NCBI RefSeq assembly: GCF_013093415.1
Contig: NZ_JABFBC010000002.1
Location: 806,001-870,000 of the forward strand
Source: Halovulum dunhuangense
GTDB taxonomy: Bacteria; Pseudomonadota; Alphaproteobacteria; Rhodobacterales; Rhodobacteraceae
DNA length: 64,000 nucleotides
Reading direction: 5' to 3'
A model generated the notes under the pieces. The model searched no databases. It saw only the letters and a program-made list of their open reading frames with translations, and had not been told where the DNA came from. This document shows, piece after piece, positions 47,982 to 58,558 of the stretch; within the stretch, counting starts at the first letter, position 1, and every line of letters begins with the position of its first letter. Position numbers and translations under genes: made by a program.

Positions 47982-49580
47982 TCAGCCGCGCGCGTCCTCC
48001 AGGATCATCTCGGCCGCCTTTTCCGCGATCATGATCGTGGGCGAGTTGGTGTTGCCCGAGGTGATCGTCGGCATGACCGAGGCATCCGCGATGCGCAGCC
48101 GGCCCAGCTTCTTCAGCCTCAGGCGCGGATCGACGACCGCGTTGTCGTCCGCGCCCATCCGGCAGGTGCCGACGGGGTGGAAGATGGTGGTGCCGATATC
48201 GCCCGCCGCTTTCACCAGATCCTCGTGGGTCTGGTAGTCGGGGCCGGGCCGGTATTCCTCGGGTCGGAACTTGGCGAAGGCGGGCTGGGCGGCGATGCGC
48301 CGGGTCAGCCGGATCGCCCGCACCGCCACCTCGCGGTCGCCCTCGGTGGACAGGTAGTTGGGGCGGATCGCGGGCTTCGCGCGGAAATCGGGCGATTTCA
48401 CATGCACGCTGCCCCGGCTTTCGGGGCGCAGGTTGCACACGCTTGCCGTCATCGCCGGGAAGGGGTGCACCGGGTCGCCGAACTTGTCCAGGCTGACCGG
48501 CTGGACGTGGTATTCCAGATCCGCCGTCTCCTTCTCGGGGCCCGAGCGGGTGAAGATGCCCAGCTGGCTGGGCGCCATCGACATCGGGCCAGACCGCTTC
48601 AGCAGGTATTCGAGCCCGATCTCCAGCTTGCCGCGCAGGCTGCTGGCCTTTTCGTTCAGGGTCGGCACGCCATTGACCTTGTAGACCATGCGCAACTGCA
48701 AATGGTCCTGCAGGTTGCCGCCCACCGCAGGCATCTCGACCAGCGGCGCGATGCCGGCGGCCTGAAGCGCCTCGCCATTGCCGATGCCGGACAGTTCCAG
48801 CAACGCGGGAGAGCCGATCGCCCCCGCGCTGAGCACCGTCTCGCGCAGCGCGCGCGCCTCGATCCGGCGGCCGTCCTGGTGAAAGACGACGCCGCGCACC
48901 TCTCCGCCCTCGACGATCAGCCGCTCGGCCTGCGCGCCGGTCAGGATGCGCAGGTTCGGACGGTTCATTGCCGGGCGCAGGAACGCCTTGGAGGTGTTCC
49001 AGCGGATGCCCGACCGCTGGTTGACCTCGAAATAGCCGCCGCCCTCGTTGTCGCCCGAATTGAAATCCTCGGTGCGCGGGATGCCCGCCTGCACCGCCGC
49101 CTCGAGGAAGCTGTCCAGCACCTGCCAGCGCACGCGGGTCCGCTCCACCCGCCACTCGCCGCCCGCGCCGTGCAGGTCGTTCTCGCCCGCATGGTAGTCC
49201 TCGGCGCGGCGGAACAGCGGCAGCACGTCGTCCCAGCCCCAGCCGGTGCAGCCCATCTGCGCCCACTGGTCGTAGTCGCGCGCCTGTCCGCGCATGTAGA
49301 TCATGCCGTTGATCGAGGAACAGCCGCCCAGCACCTTGCCACGCGGATAGATCAGCGAGCGGCCGTTAAGCCCCGGCTCCGCCTCGGTCCGGAAGCGCCA
49401 GTCGGTGCGCGGGTTGTCGATGCAGTAGAGATAGCCGACCGGAATATGGATCCAGTGATAGTTGTCGCGCCCCCCGGCCTCCAGCAGCAGCACGCGGTTG
49501 GCGGGATCGGCGGACAGCCGGTTGGCCAGCACGCAGCCCGCGCTGCCGGCGCCGATCACGATGTAATCATACTGGTCCAT
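47982..49580 (-). CDS. GMC-family oxidoreductase (choline dehydrogenase-like)
   Basis: A 532-residue flavoprotein. FAD motif is YIVIGAGSAGCVLANRLS (5-22); GMC signatures GKVLGGCSSINGMIYMRG (about 81-98) and the C-terminal HPVGTCRMG active-site His are present, as is the final GNTNSPTIMIAEKAAEMI. It oxidises a primary alcohol. It lies between the Liv-type importer terminator and the galB operon, so the alcohol may be an aromatic or aliphatic compound imported nearby. Confidence 0.92.
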   Translation of the reverse strand: MDQYDYIVIGAGSAGCVLANRLSADPANRVLLLEAGGRDNYHWIHIPVGYLYCIDNPRTDWRFRTEAEPGLNGRSLIYPRGKVLGGCSSINGMIYMRGQARDYDQWAQMGCTGWGWDDVLPLFRRAEDYHAGENDLHGAGGEWRVERTRVRWQVLDSFLEAAVQAGIPRTEDFNSGDNEGGGYFEVNQRSGIRWNTSKAFLRPAMNRPNLRILTGAQAERLIVEGGEVRGVVFHQDGRRIEARALRETVLSAGAIGSPALLELSGIGNGEALQAAGIAPLVEMPAVGGNLQDHLQLRMVYKVNGVPTLNEKASSLRGKLEIGLEYLLKRSGPMSMAPSQLGIFTRSGPEKETADLEYHVQPVSLDKFGDPVHPFPAMTASVCNLRPESRGSVHVKSPDFRAKPAIRPNYLSTEGDREVAVRAIRLTRRIAAQPAFAKFRPEEYRPGPDYQTHEDLVKAAGDIGTTIFHPVGTCRMGADDNAVVDPRLRLKKLGRLRIADASVMPTITSGNTNSPTIMIAEKAAEMILEDARG

Positions 49581-49662
49581 GCACCTTCTCCGTTCCCCGG
49601 CGCATCACGGCCGGGGCTGGATGCCGGGGCGCGCCCGGCCGTGGGAAACATACAAAAACGTA

Positions 49663-49683
49663 CCGGGCCCCGTCGGGGCCCGG
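49663..49683 (-). terminator. Rho-independent terminator of the Liv operon
   Basis: CCGGGCCCC and GGGGCCCGG form a perfect 9-bp stem with a 3-base loop, followed on the transcribed strand by TACGTTTTTGT. It lies a few bases after the LivM stop. Confidence 0.88.
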
Positions 49684-49691
49684 CCCGAAGA

Positions 49692-50690
49692 TCAGTTCTC
49701 GGGGTTGAAGCCCAGCCTGCGGCCCAGCTTCGAGGCGTAGAACTCGCCCACCAGCCCGCGGCGGAACACCAGCACGCAGACCATGAACACCACGCCGGTG
49801 ATGATCGTCACCGGGAAGTCCGAGGTGGCCAGGTAGTTCTGCAGCGTCACCACCAGACCCGCGCCGAAGACCGGGCCGATCAGGGTGCCGATGCCTCCCA
49901 GCAGCGTCATCAGGATGACCTCGCCCGACATCTGCCAGGCCACGTCGGTCAGGGTGGCGAACTGGAACACCAGCGCCTTCACCCCGCCGGCCAGCCCGGT
50001 CAGCGCCGCGGACATGACGAAGGCCGCCAGCTTGTAGCGCGCCACCGAATAGCCCAGCGAGGTGGCCCGGCTCTCGTTCTCGCGGATCGACTTCAGGATC
50101 ATGCCGAAGGGCGAATTCACGATCCGCCAGATCATCAGCATGCCCAGCAGGAACACGCCCAGCACGAAGTAGTACATGTTGATGTCGTTCGTCAGGTCGA
50201 TGAAGCCGAACAACTGGCCGCGCGGCACCGACTGGATCCCGTCCTCGCCCCGGGTGAACCCGGCCTGAAGGCAGAAGAAGAAGAACATCTGGCTCAGCGC
50301 CAGCGTGATCATCGCGAAATAGATGCCCTGACGCCGGATCGCGATGGCGCCCATGATCAGGCCCAGCACCGCCGCGCCCGCGACGCCCAGCAGGACACCG
50401 AATTCGGGCGACCAGCCCCACTCCTTCACCGCATGGGCGGTGAAATAGGCCGATCCCCCGAAGAAGGCGGCATGCCCGAAGCTCAGCAGCCCGGTATAGC
50501 CCAGGAGCAGGTTGAAGGCCGCCGCGAACAGGGCGAAGCACAGAAGCTTCATGACGAAGATCGGGTACAGCATGAACGGCGCCACCAGCAGCCCGGCCAG
50601 AAGCACCAGCAGCAGGACGGTACGCACGCCCGATGCATTCGGCAGCACGTCGATGGTTTCGGTCGCGATGGGTTCGGATTTCACTGCCAT
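49692..50690 (-). CDS. livM: Branched-chain/aromatic ABC importer permease LivM
   Basis: A 332-residue permease with about ten hydrophobic segments and the LivM pattern ESRATSLGYSVARYKLAAFV. Start 50690 is preferred because GGAAAGG lies nine bases upstream; ATG 50699 would touch that site. Last gene of the importer operon. Confidence 0.92.
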   Translation of the reverse strand: MAVKSEPIATETIDVLPNASGVRTVLLLVLLAGLLVAPFMLYPIFVMKLLCFALFAAAFNLLLGYTGLLSFGHAAFFGGSAYFTAHAVKEWGWSPEFGVLLGVAGAAVLGLIMGAIAIRRQGIYFAMITLALSQMFFFFCLQAGFTRGEDGIQSVPRGQLFGFIDLTNDINMYYFVLGVFLLGMLMIWRIVNSPFGMILKSIRENESRATSLGYSVARYKLAAFVMSAALTGLAGGVKALVFQFATLTDVAWQMSGEVILMTLLGGIGTLIGPVFGAGLVVTLQNYLATSDFPVTIITGVVFMVCVLVFRRGLVGEFYASKLGRRLGFNPEN

Positions 50691-50691
50691 G

Positions 50692-51579
50692 TCACGCATC
50701 CTTTCCGAACAGACCCGCGGGACGCAGGATCAGCACGATCGCCATGATGACGAAGATCACGATGTTGGACGCCTCGGGGTAGAACACCTTGGTCAGGCCC
50801 TCGGCGATGCCCAGCATGTAGCCGGTGACGATGGCGCCCAGGATCGAGCCCATGCCGCCCACCACGACCACCGCGAAGACGATGATGATCAGGTTCGACC
50901 CCATCAGCGGGCTGACCTGGTAGATCGGCGCGGCCAGCACCCCGGCGAATGCCGCAAGCGCCGCGCCCAGCCCGTAGGTAAAGGTCAGAAGCAGCGGCAC
51001 GTTCACGCCGAAGCTCTGGACCAGCGTCGGGTTCTCGGTCGCCGCCCGCAGGTATGAGCCGAGCTTCGTCTTCTCGATCAGCAGCCAGACCCCGATGCAG
51101 ACGATCAGCGACGCGACGACGACCCAGCCGCGATAGATCGGCATGAACATGAAGCCCAGGTTCACGCCGCCCTGCAACGCCGCCGGACCGGCATAGGGCT
51201 GGCCCGCCGCGCCGAAGAAGTAGCGGAAGGTGCCCTCGATCGTCAGCGACAGGCCAAAGGTGAACAGAAGCCCGTAGAGATGGTCGAGCTTGTAGAGCCG
51301 CGACAGCATCGTGCGCTCGATCGCGGCGCCCACGATGCCCACGATGGCGGGCGCCAGGATCAGCGCCGACCAGTAGCCAAGCCCAAGCCACACCGCCAGC
51401 AGATAGGCCGCGAACGCGCCCAGCATGTACTGCGCGCCGTGGGCGAAGTTGATCACGCGCAGCAGGCCGAAGATGACCGCAAGGCCAAGGCTGAGCAGCG
51501 CGTAGAACGATCCGTTGATCAGGCCGACCAGAAGCTGGCCGAACAGGGCGGCCGTCGGCACGCCGAATATCGTCATCAT
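50692..51579 (-). CDS. livH: Branched-chain/aromatic ABC importer permease LivH
   Basis: A 295-residue permease of the LivH type with about eight helices and the NPTLVQSFGVN cytoplasmic loop. Starts ATGATG at 51579, one base after the LivF stop. Confidence 0.93.
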   Translation of the reverse strand: MMTIFGVPTAALFGQLLVGLINGSFYALLSLGLAVIFGLLRVINFAHGAQYMLGAFAAYLLAVWLGLGYWSALILAPAIVGIVGAAIERTMLSRLYKLDHLYGLLFTFGLSLTIEGTFRYFFGAAGQPYAGPAALQGGVNLGFMFMPIYRGWVVVASLIVCIGVWLLIEKTKLGSYLRAATENPTLVQSFGVNVPLLLTFTYGLGAALAAFAGVLAAPIYQVSPLMGSNLIIIVFAVVVVGGMGSILGAIVTGYMLGIAEGLTKVFYPEASNIVIFVIMAIVLILRPAGLFGKDA

Positions 51580-51580
51580 G

Positions 51581-52281
<701 letters not shown>

Positions 52282-52285
<4 letters not shown>

Positions 52286-53061
52286 GCCTCGCTCCCCATG
52301 TAGGCGGTGCGCACGACCGGGTCGTCTGCGACGGACCGATAGTCCCCCTCGGCGATGATCTCGCCCCGGGCCAGAACGGTCACATGATCGCAGATGTCTG
52401 CCACGACCGACAGGTTGTGCTCGACCATCAGGACGGCGCGGTGCTGCGCCACGTCGCGGATGATGCCGGCGACCATCTTCACATCCTCGCGGCCCATGCC
52501 GGCCATCGGCTCATCGAGCAGCAGCACCTCGGGATCGAGCGCAAGCGTGGTCGCGATCTCCAGCACGCGCTTGCGGCCATAGGACAGGTCCGCTGCGCGG
52601 GTATCGCGGTATTCGGTCAGGCCCAGTTCATCGATCAGCACGTCCGCGCGACCGTTCAGCCGGTCGAGAGAGGACAGCGGCAGCCAGAACTGCGTGGCCA
52701 GGTTGTTCGGGCGCTGCAGCGCCACGCGCACGTTCTCGAGCACCGTCAGATGCGGGAACACGGCGGAAATCTGGAAGGACCGGACAAGGCCCATCCGGGC
52801 CACGCGGTCGGGTTTCATGCTGGTGATGTCCGTCCCGAGCAGCGTGATGTTGCCCCGGGTCGGTTGCAGGAACTTGGTCAGCAGGTTGAACACCGTCGTC
52901 TTGCCGGCGCCGTTCGGCCCGATCAGCGCGTGGATGCGCGCATGGTGCACGTCCAGGTCCACGTTGTTGACGGCGGTGAAGCCCGAGAAATCCTTGCCAA
53001 GGCCGCGGGCGGATAGCACCACCCGCGGCTGGTCCTGCTTGCTCACAGGATTTGCGTTCAT
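52282..53061 (-). CDS. livG: ABC importer ATPase LivG
   Basis: A 259-residue ATPase. Walker A GPNGAGKTT (about 52-60), Walker B LLLDEPMAGMG. The signature region reads LSYGRKR, as usual in LivG. It lies 14 bases after the binding-protein gene. Confidence 0.94.
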
Positions 53062-53075
53062 CGACCCGACACGCC

Positions 53076-54278
53076 TTACTGCGTCACGAGCGGGCAGCCG
53101 CTCTCGGCCGGGTTGATGTAGGCCACGTCGCCGGGAATGGTCGCGAGGACGTTGTAATAGTCCCAGGGCGTGGTGATCTGGTCCGGCGCCTTCACTTCCA
53201 TCAGGTACACGTCCTTGATCATGCGGCCGTTCGGCGCCACGGTGCCGTTCTCGGCAAAGAGGTCGCTGACCGGCAGCTCGTGCAGCTTGGCGGAAACCGC
53301 CTCGGTGGCGTCGGTGCCTGCCGCCTCGACCGACTTCAGGTACTGGGCGACCGCCGAGTAGGTGCCGGCATGCACCATGTTGGGCATGGCGCCGGTGCGC
53401 TCGAAGAAGCGCTCGGCAAACGCACGGCTGTCATCGGTGCGGTTCCAGTAGAAGCTTTCGGTCAGGGTCAGGCCCTGCGCCGCCTCGGCGCCCAGGCCGT
53501 GCACTTCGGCCAGGGTGAACAGCAGCGCCGCCAGGCGCTGGCCGCCCTGCACGATGCCGAATTCGGCCGCCTGCTTGATCGCGTTCTGGGTGTCGGCGCC
53601 GGCATTGGCCAGGCCGATCACCTTGGCACCCGAGGCCTGCGCCTGCAGCAGGAAGGACGAGAAGTCGTTGGACGCCAGCGGGTGACGCACGGAACCGAGA
53701 ACCTCGCCGCCCTGGGCCTTGACGAAGTTGCCGGTGTTCTCTTCCAGCGAATAGCCGAAGGCGTAATCGGCGGTCAGGAAGTACCAGGTATCGCCGCCCT
53801 GCTCCACCAGCGCGCCGCCGGTGCCCACGGCCAGCGCGTGGGTGTCATAGACCCAGTGGAAGCCGTAGGGCGAGCACTGCGCGCCGGTCAGCTCGGTCGT
53901 GGCCGCGCCGGTGGTGATGGTGATCTTGCCGGCATCGCGCGACAGCGCCTGCACCGCGAGCGCCACGGACGAGGTGGTCAGCTCCATGATGCTGTCGACC
54001 TGCTCGGTGTCGTACCACTGGCGGGCGATGTTCGACGCCACGTCGGGCTTGTTCTGGTGGTCGGCGGTCACGACTTCGATCGGCGCGCCCAGAACGGTGC
54101 CCCCGAAATCCTCGACGGCCATCAGCGCCGCCTCGTAGGAGTAGCGACCGCCGAAGTTGGCATAGACGCCGGACTGGTCGTTCAGGATGCCGATCTTGAC
54201 GACATCGTCGCTGACCTGCGCCAGGGCGGGCGTGGCGAGCGCCCCGATCGCCGCAGCGGACATGAGCAATTTACGCAT
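53076..54278 (-). CDS. Periplasmic binding protein of the Liv-type importer
   Basis: A 400-residue type I binding protein with a signal peptide (cleavage near residue 20, ALA-Q) and the pattern VKIGILNDQSGVYANFGG. The group includes proteins for branched-chain amino acids, amides, urea and aromatic acids. Closeness to GMC and gal-type genes makes an aromatic or organic acid plausible, but the ligand is not shown. First gene of the operon, divergent from LysR. Confidence 0.88.
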   Translation of the reverse strand: MRKLLMSAAAIGALATPALAQVSDDVVKIGILNDQSGVYANFGGRYSYEAALMAVEDFGGTVLGAPIEVVTADHQNKPDVASNIARQWYDTEQVDSIMELTTSSVALAVQALSRDAGKITITTGAATTELTGAQCSPYGFHWVYDTHALAVGTGGALVEQGGDTWYFLTADYAFGYSLEENTGNFVKAQGGEVLGSVRHPLASNDFSSFLLQAQASGAKVIGLANAGADTQNAIKQAAEFGIVQGGQRLAALLFTLAEVHGLGAEAAQGLTLTESFYWNRTDDSRAFAERFFERTGAMPNMVHAGTYSAVAQYLKSVEAAGTDATEAVSAKLHELPVSDLFAENGTVAPNGRMIKDVYLMEVKAPDQITTPWDYYNVLATIPGDVAYINPAESGCPLVTQ

Positions 54279-54296
54279 GATATATCCTCCCGTGCC

Positions 54297-54319
54297 AACC
54301 TGCGCGCAGGACGCAGGTT
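54297..54319 (-). promoter_or_regulatory. Leader hairpin/dyad before the Liv binding-protein gene
   Basis: AACCTGCG-N7-CGCAGGTT is a perfect 8-bp dyad, ending about 18 bases before the start at 54278 and just before GGGAGG. It could be a 5' hairpin that stabilises the mRNA or an operator. Confidence 0.45.
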
Positions 54320-54483
54320 CAGTTGCGCCCGGCGGGTTGATCTACGATTTCGGTTCTATTCCATCGACCGCCTCCCCAGACAGGCCGACGGCGCAAAACT
54401 ACAGGATTCCCGCTTTGACACAACCGTTCAGTTAAGGCTAATTCCATACACTAGCTGTACGAAAACGAACACAAACCGAAGCC

Positions 54484-55389
54484 ATGGCCCATCTCACCTG
54501 GGACGATCTGCAATTCTTCCTGGCGGTCGCCCGCGAGGGCCAGCTTTCGCGCGCCGCGCGCCAGCTTCAGACCAGCCATGTCACGGTTTCGCGCCGGATC
54601 GACCGTCTCGAATCCGCACTCAAGCTGCGCCTGTTCGAGCGTAATCCCCGCGGCTACGAACTGACCAGCACGGGCCGGCGCCTGGTCGAGACGGCCGAGC
54701 GGATGGAGAACGAGGCCGACCGCCTGCTGGTGGACCTGACCGGCGACATCGGCGCCCAGCGCGGCGTCCTGCGGGTCGCCGTGCCCGAGGGCTTTGCCAG
54801 CTTCTTCAGCAAGAACCTGCTGCCGGAATTCCAGACCCGGTTTCCCAACATCGCGCTGGAACTCATCACCCTGCCGCAGATCATGTCGCTGTCCCGGCGC
54901 GAGGCCGACCTGTCGGTCACGCTCGACCCGACCAAGGCCACGCCCTACCACTCGGAAAAGATCGTGGACTACGCGTTGCACATCTATGGCGCGCGCAGCT
55001 ATCTCGAACGCAACGCGCCCATCACCCGGCGCGAGGATCTGCTCGAACATCCCTTCGCCGGCTACATCGAGGAGATGATCTTCGCCCGCGGCCTGGACTA
55101 CCTGGGCGAGGTGCACCCAAAGATACGCCCCGTGTTCAAGAGCTCGTCGATCTTCAACCAGCTCGCGGCGACACGGGCCGGGCTGTACCTGTGCGTGCTG
55201 CCCCATTACGTCGCGCGCCACTACACCGACCTGGTGCCGGTGCTGCACGACGAGGTGACGATCCTGCGCAACTACTGGCTGACCTGCCACCGGGACGTGC
55301 GCCCGATCCCGCGCGAACGCGCGGTGATGGAATTCATCAAGTCGGCGATGCGCGCACGACGCGGCGAACTGCTGCCCGAGGGGCACTGA
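54484..55389 (+). CDS. LysR-family regulator
   Basis: A 301-residue LysR regulator. The helix-turn-helix is at 15-45 (GQLSRAARQLQTSHVTVSRRIDRLE), with a standard two-lobe effector domain after residue 90. It is divergent from the Liv-type importer operon with a 205-base gap and probably controls it. TACA-N5-TGTA at about 54447-54459 is a weak dyad upstream of its start. Confidence 0.9.
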   Translation: MAHLTWDDLQFFLAVAREGQLSRAARQLQTSHVTVSRRIDRLESALKLRLFERNPRGYELTSTGRRLVETAERMENEADRLLVDLTGDIGAQRGVLRVAVPEGFASFFSKNLLPEFQTRFPNIALELITLPQIMSLSRREADLSVTLDPTKATPYHSEKIVDYALHIYGARSYLERNAPITRREDLLEHPFAGYIEEMIFARGLDYLGEVHPKIRPVFKSSSIFNQLAATRAGLYLCVLPHYVARHYTDLVPVLHDEVTILRNYWLTCHRDVRPIPRERAVMEFIKSAMRARRGELLPEGH

Positions 55390-55466
55390 CCGCACCCTGA
55401 AAGCGGTGCTGGAATTTGCACCACGGCCGCCTGATTTGCGCACATGCCGCGCAACAACTGGTGATT

Positions 55467-55476
55467 TTGTCGACAA
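55467..55476. promoter_or_regulatory. Palindrome upstream of the TRAP operon
   Basis: TTGTCGACAA is a perfect 10-bp palindrome in the 230-base region before the TRAP binding-protein gene. It has the form of a GntR-type operator, but no cognate regulator is adjacent. Confidence 0.35.
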
Positions 55477-55619
55477 TCCGACGATTTCCACCCACTGACG
55501 CGCCCCCGAAAGCGCGACCCGCCCGCATCGAGCCCTAAGCCAAGCTGCGTCGGGCCGCATGTGACTGGGGGGATCGGCCGACATCCCTGAACCGCGCCCC
55601 AGGCAGGAAAGGAAGTCAC

Positions 55620-56708
55620 ATGGAACGCCGCAAGTTTCTCACCGGAACCGCCGCCGCCGCTGCCGCGGCCCCGCTGGCCGCACCGCGCATGGCCCGCGCG
55701 CAGGACAGCTTCGCCTGGCGCATGACCAACTCCTACGGCCCCGGCTCGCCCTTCTACGTCGAGGGGCCGGGCAGCCCGACCGACATCATCGCCAAGATCG
55801 ACGCCATGTCGGGCGGAAGGCTGAGCATCCAGCATTTCGCCGCCGGTGAACTCATCCCCGCCTTCGAGGGCTTCGACGCGGTCCAGCAGGGCGTGATCGA
55901 GATGAACGCCTCGAACAGCTATTTCTGGTCCGGCACCACCTTCGCCGCACAGTATTTCACCACCGTGCCCTTCGGCATGAGCTTCCAGGGCCACATGGCC
56001 TGGCTCTACCACGGCGGCGGATGGGATCTGTGGCAGGAAGTCTACGAGCCCTTCGGACTGGTCGCCTTTCCGATGAACAACACCGGCGTCCAGATGACCG
56101 GCTGGTTCCGCGAACCGATCGAGGATCTGAGCCAGTTCCAGGGCCTGCGCATGCGCATTCCCGGCCTTGCCGGGCAGGTCTATGCCACGCTGGGCGTCGA
56201 TGTGCGCCTACTGCCGGGCGGCGAGATATTCCCCGCGCTGGAACGGGGCGTGATCGACGCGGCCGAATTCGTCGGCCCCTACCAGGACCGCCGCCTGGGC
56301 CTGCAGAACGCGGCCAGTTTCTACCACACCACCGGCTGGCACGAGCCTTCGACCACCGGCGAGCTGCTGATCTCCAGGGCGGCCTGGGACGGGCTGCCCG
56401 CCGATCTTCAGGCGATCGTCCGCACCGCCTGCATGGCCGCCTGCCTTGAAAGCATGACCTGGTCCGAGGCCGTCAACGGCGAGGCGCTGGTCGACCTGGT
56501 CGAGAACCAGGGCGTGACCGCCGCCGTGCTGCCCGACGCCGTGGTCGACACCCTGCGCGAGGCGACGCTGGACACGCTGGAAACGGCCGCCAACGCCGAT
56601 CCGATGGTGCGCAAGGTCCATGACAGCTACATGGCCTTCAAGGCGCAGCATGATCGCTGGGCCGGCATCTCGGAAGCGCCCTGGATCAAGAACGTCCTGC
56701 AGCTCTGA
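55620..56708 (+). CDS. dctP: TRAP transporter substrate-binding protein (DctP)
   Basis: A 362-residue periplasmic binding protein. The start ERRKFLTG is a twin-arginine type signal, with cleavage near ARA-Q. The segment EFVGPYQDRRLG resembles TakP/lactate-type TRAP proteins that bind 2-oxo or 2-hydroxy monocarboxylates. GGAAAGGAAG precedes the ATG. First gene of the dctPQM operon, which continues into the amidohydrolase gene. Confidence 0.9.
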   Translation: MERRKFLTGTAAAAAAAPLAAPRMARAQDSFAWRMTNSYGPGSPFYVEGPGSPTDIIAKIDAMSGGRLSIQHFAAGELIPAFEGFDAVQQGVIEMNASNSYFWSGTTFAAQYFTTVPFGMSFQGHMAWLYHGGGWDLWQEVYEPFGLVAFPMNNTGVQMTGWFREPIEDLSQFQGLRMRIPGLAGQVYATLGVDVRLLPGGEIFPALERGVIDAAEFVGPYQDRRLGLQNAASFYHTTGWHEPSTTGELLISRAAWDGLPADLQAIVRTACMAACLESMTWSEAVNGEALVDLVENQGVTAAVLPDAVVDTLREATLDTLETAANADPMVRKVHDSYMAFKAQHDRWAGISEAPWIKNVLQL

Positions 56709-56709
56709 C

Positions 56710-57222
56710 ATGCAGGCGATTTCCCGCTTCGTGCACGGGGTCGAGGCGGCGGTCCGGCTTTTCGGCTGGATCGCCGCGGCGAGCTGCGTGGCTCTCGTCT
56801 TCCTCGTCGCGGGCGACGTGGTGGTGCGCTACGTCTTTCGCGCCGGGGCGGTCTGGCTTCAGGAACTGCACTGGCACCTGATCTCGCCCATCGCGCTGTT
56901 CGGGATGTCCTACGCGCTTTACTGCGGCGAACAGGTCCGGGTGGACGTCTTCTACGAACGCTTCCCGCCCTGGCTCTGCCGCATCATCGAGGTCGCGGGC
57001 GGGCTGCTTCTGCTGGTGATCGGCCTTTACGCCACGAAGCTTTCGCTGCCCTGGGTCGAAATGGCCTGGGTCCGCGGCGAGGCGTCCCCGAATCCGGGCG
57101 GCCTGCCCTGGCGCTGGGCGCTCAAGGCGCTGATCCCGCTGGGCTTCGTTCTTCTGGCCCTTCAGGGGCTGGCACATGCGCTGCGGCACGGGCTGAACCT
57201 GCCGCGCCCTGACATCCGCTAG
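56710..57222 (+). CDS. dctQ: TRAP transporter small permease (DctQ)
   Basis: A 170-residue four-helix membrane protein with the DctQ pattern GDVVVRYVFRAGAVWLQELHW. Starts one base after the dctP stop. Confidence 0.91.
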   Translation: MQAISRFVHGVEAAVRLFGWIAAASCVALVFLVAGDVVVRYVFRAGAVWLQELHWHLISPIALFGMSYALYCGEQVRVDVFYERFPPWLCRIIEVAGGLLLLVIGLYATKLSLPWVEMAWVRGEASPNPGGLPWRWALKALIPLGFVLLALQGLAHALRHGLNLPRPDIR

Positions 57223-57231
57223 GGACAGATC

Positions 57232-58557
57232 ATGTCACCCAATGAAATGCTGGCGATCGGCATGATCGCCGTGCTGTTCACGCTGCTGCTGATCGGCCTG
57301 CCGGTGGCGGTGGCCATCGCCGCCTCGGCCTTCGTGTTCGGCTATGCGGGCTTCGGTCCGGCGCTGTTCAACCTGCTGCCCTCGCGCATCTATGGCGTGG
57401 TCACGAACTACACCTTCCTTGCCATCCCGCTTTTCGTCTTCATGGGCGTGATGCTGGAAAAATCCCGACTGGCCGAGGAACTCATCGACGTGGTGGGCCA
57501 TCTCTTCGGGCGCATCGCGGGCGGCATGGGGGTCGCGATCATCCTGGTGGGCGTGCTGCTGGGGGCGGCCACCGGCATCGTCGGCGCCACCATCGTGACG
57601 CTGGGGCTGCTGACCCTGCCGCCGCTCTTGCGCCGGGGCTATCCGAAGTTCCTTGCAACCGGGATGATCTGCGCCAGCGGCACGCTGGGCCAGATCATCC
57701 CGCCCAGCCTGGTGCTGATCCTGCTGGCCGAGATCCTGGGCGAGTCCGTCGGCACCATGTTCGCCGCGGCCATGGTCCCGGGGCTGGCGCTTGCCGGTGT
57801 CTACATCCTCGCCATCCTTGCCGTCGCGGCCTGGCGCCCGGCGCTGATGCCGCCGATCCCGGCCGAGGAACGCGCGGCCCTGCCCACGCGCGTGCTGCTG
57901 CGCAAGGTGGTCGTCGTGCTGGGTCCGCCGGTGGGCCTGGTCTTTGCGGTGCTGGGATCGATCATCGGCGGCATCGCCGCCCCGACCGAGGCGGCGTCCA
58001 TGGGCGCGCTTGGCGCGCTGGTGTTCGTCGCGCTGTCGGGCCGGCTGACCCGCGACCTGCTCTGGCAGGTGGCGCGCTCGACGCTGCTCATCTCGGCGAT
58101 GGTGTTCTTCATCCTCATCATGGCGCAGGTCTTCGGCCTCGCCTTCCGCGGCCTTGGCGGCGAGCACCTGGTCGAGCGGATGTTCGAGTGGGTGCCGGGC
58201 GGCGTGAACGGCGCGCTTCTGTTCATGATGCTGCTGGTCTTCGTGCTGGGCTTCTTCCTGGAATGGATCGAGATCACCTACATCGCCCTGCCCCTGTTCC
58301 TGCCGTTCTTCGCGAATGCCGGGGTGGACCTGGTCTGGCTGGGCGTGCTGATCTGCGTGAACCTTCAGACCAGTTTCCTGACGCCGCCCTTCGGCTGGTC
58401 GCTGTTCTTCCTCAAGGGCGTCGCCCCGAAGGAGGTGACCACGCTTGACATCTACAAGGGGGCGATCCCTTTCATCGGGCTCCAGTTCGTGGCCCTCGCG
58501 CTGGTGTTCCTGTTCCCCGGGCTTGCCACCTGGCTGCCCGAAGCGATCGGATGGTAG
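57232..58557 (+). CDS. dctM: TRAP transporter large permease (DctM)
   Basis: A 441-residue, 11-12-helix permease of the DctM type, which couples uptake to the sodium gradient. Patterns GMICASGTLGQIIPPS and AAPTEAASMGALGAL are typical. Nine bases after dctQ. Confidence 0.93.
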   Translation: MSPNEMLAIGMIAVLFTLLLIGLPVAVAIAASAFVFGYAGFGPALFNLLPSRIYGVVTNYTFLAIPLFVFMGVMLEKSRLAEELIDVVGHLFGRIAGGMGVAIILVGVLLGAATGIVGATIVTLGLLTLPPLLRRGYPKFLATGMICASGTLGQIIPPSLVLILLAEILGESVGTMFAAAMVPGLALAGVYILAILAVAAWRPALMPPIPAEERAALPTRVLLRKVVVVLGPPVGLVFAVLGSIIGGIAAPTEAASMGALGALVFVALSGRLTRDLLWQVARSTLLISAMVFFILIMAQVFGLAFRGLGGEHLVERMFEWVPGGVNGALLFMMLLVFVLGFFLEWIEITYIALPLFLPFFANAGVDLVWLGVLICVNLQTSFLTPPFGWSLFFLKGVAPKEVTTLDIYKGAIPFIGLQFVALALVFLFPGLATWLPEAIGW

Positions 58558-58558
58558 A

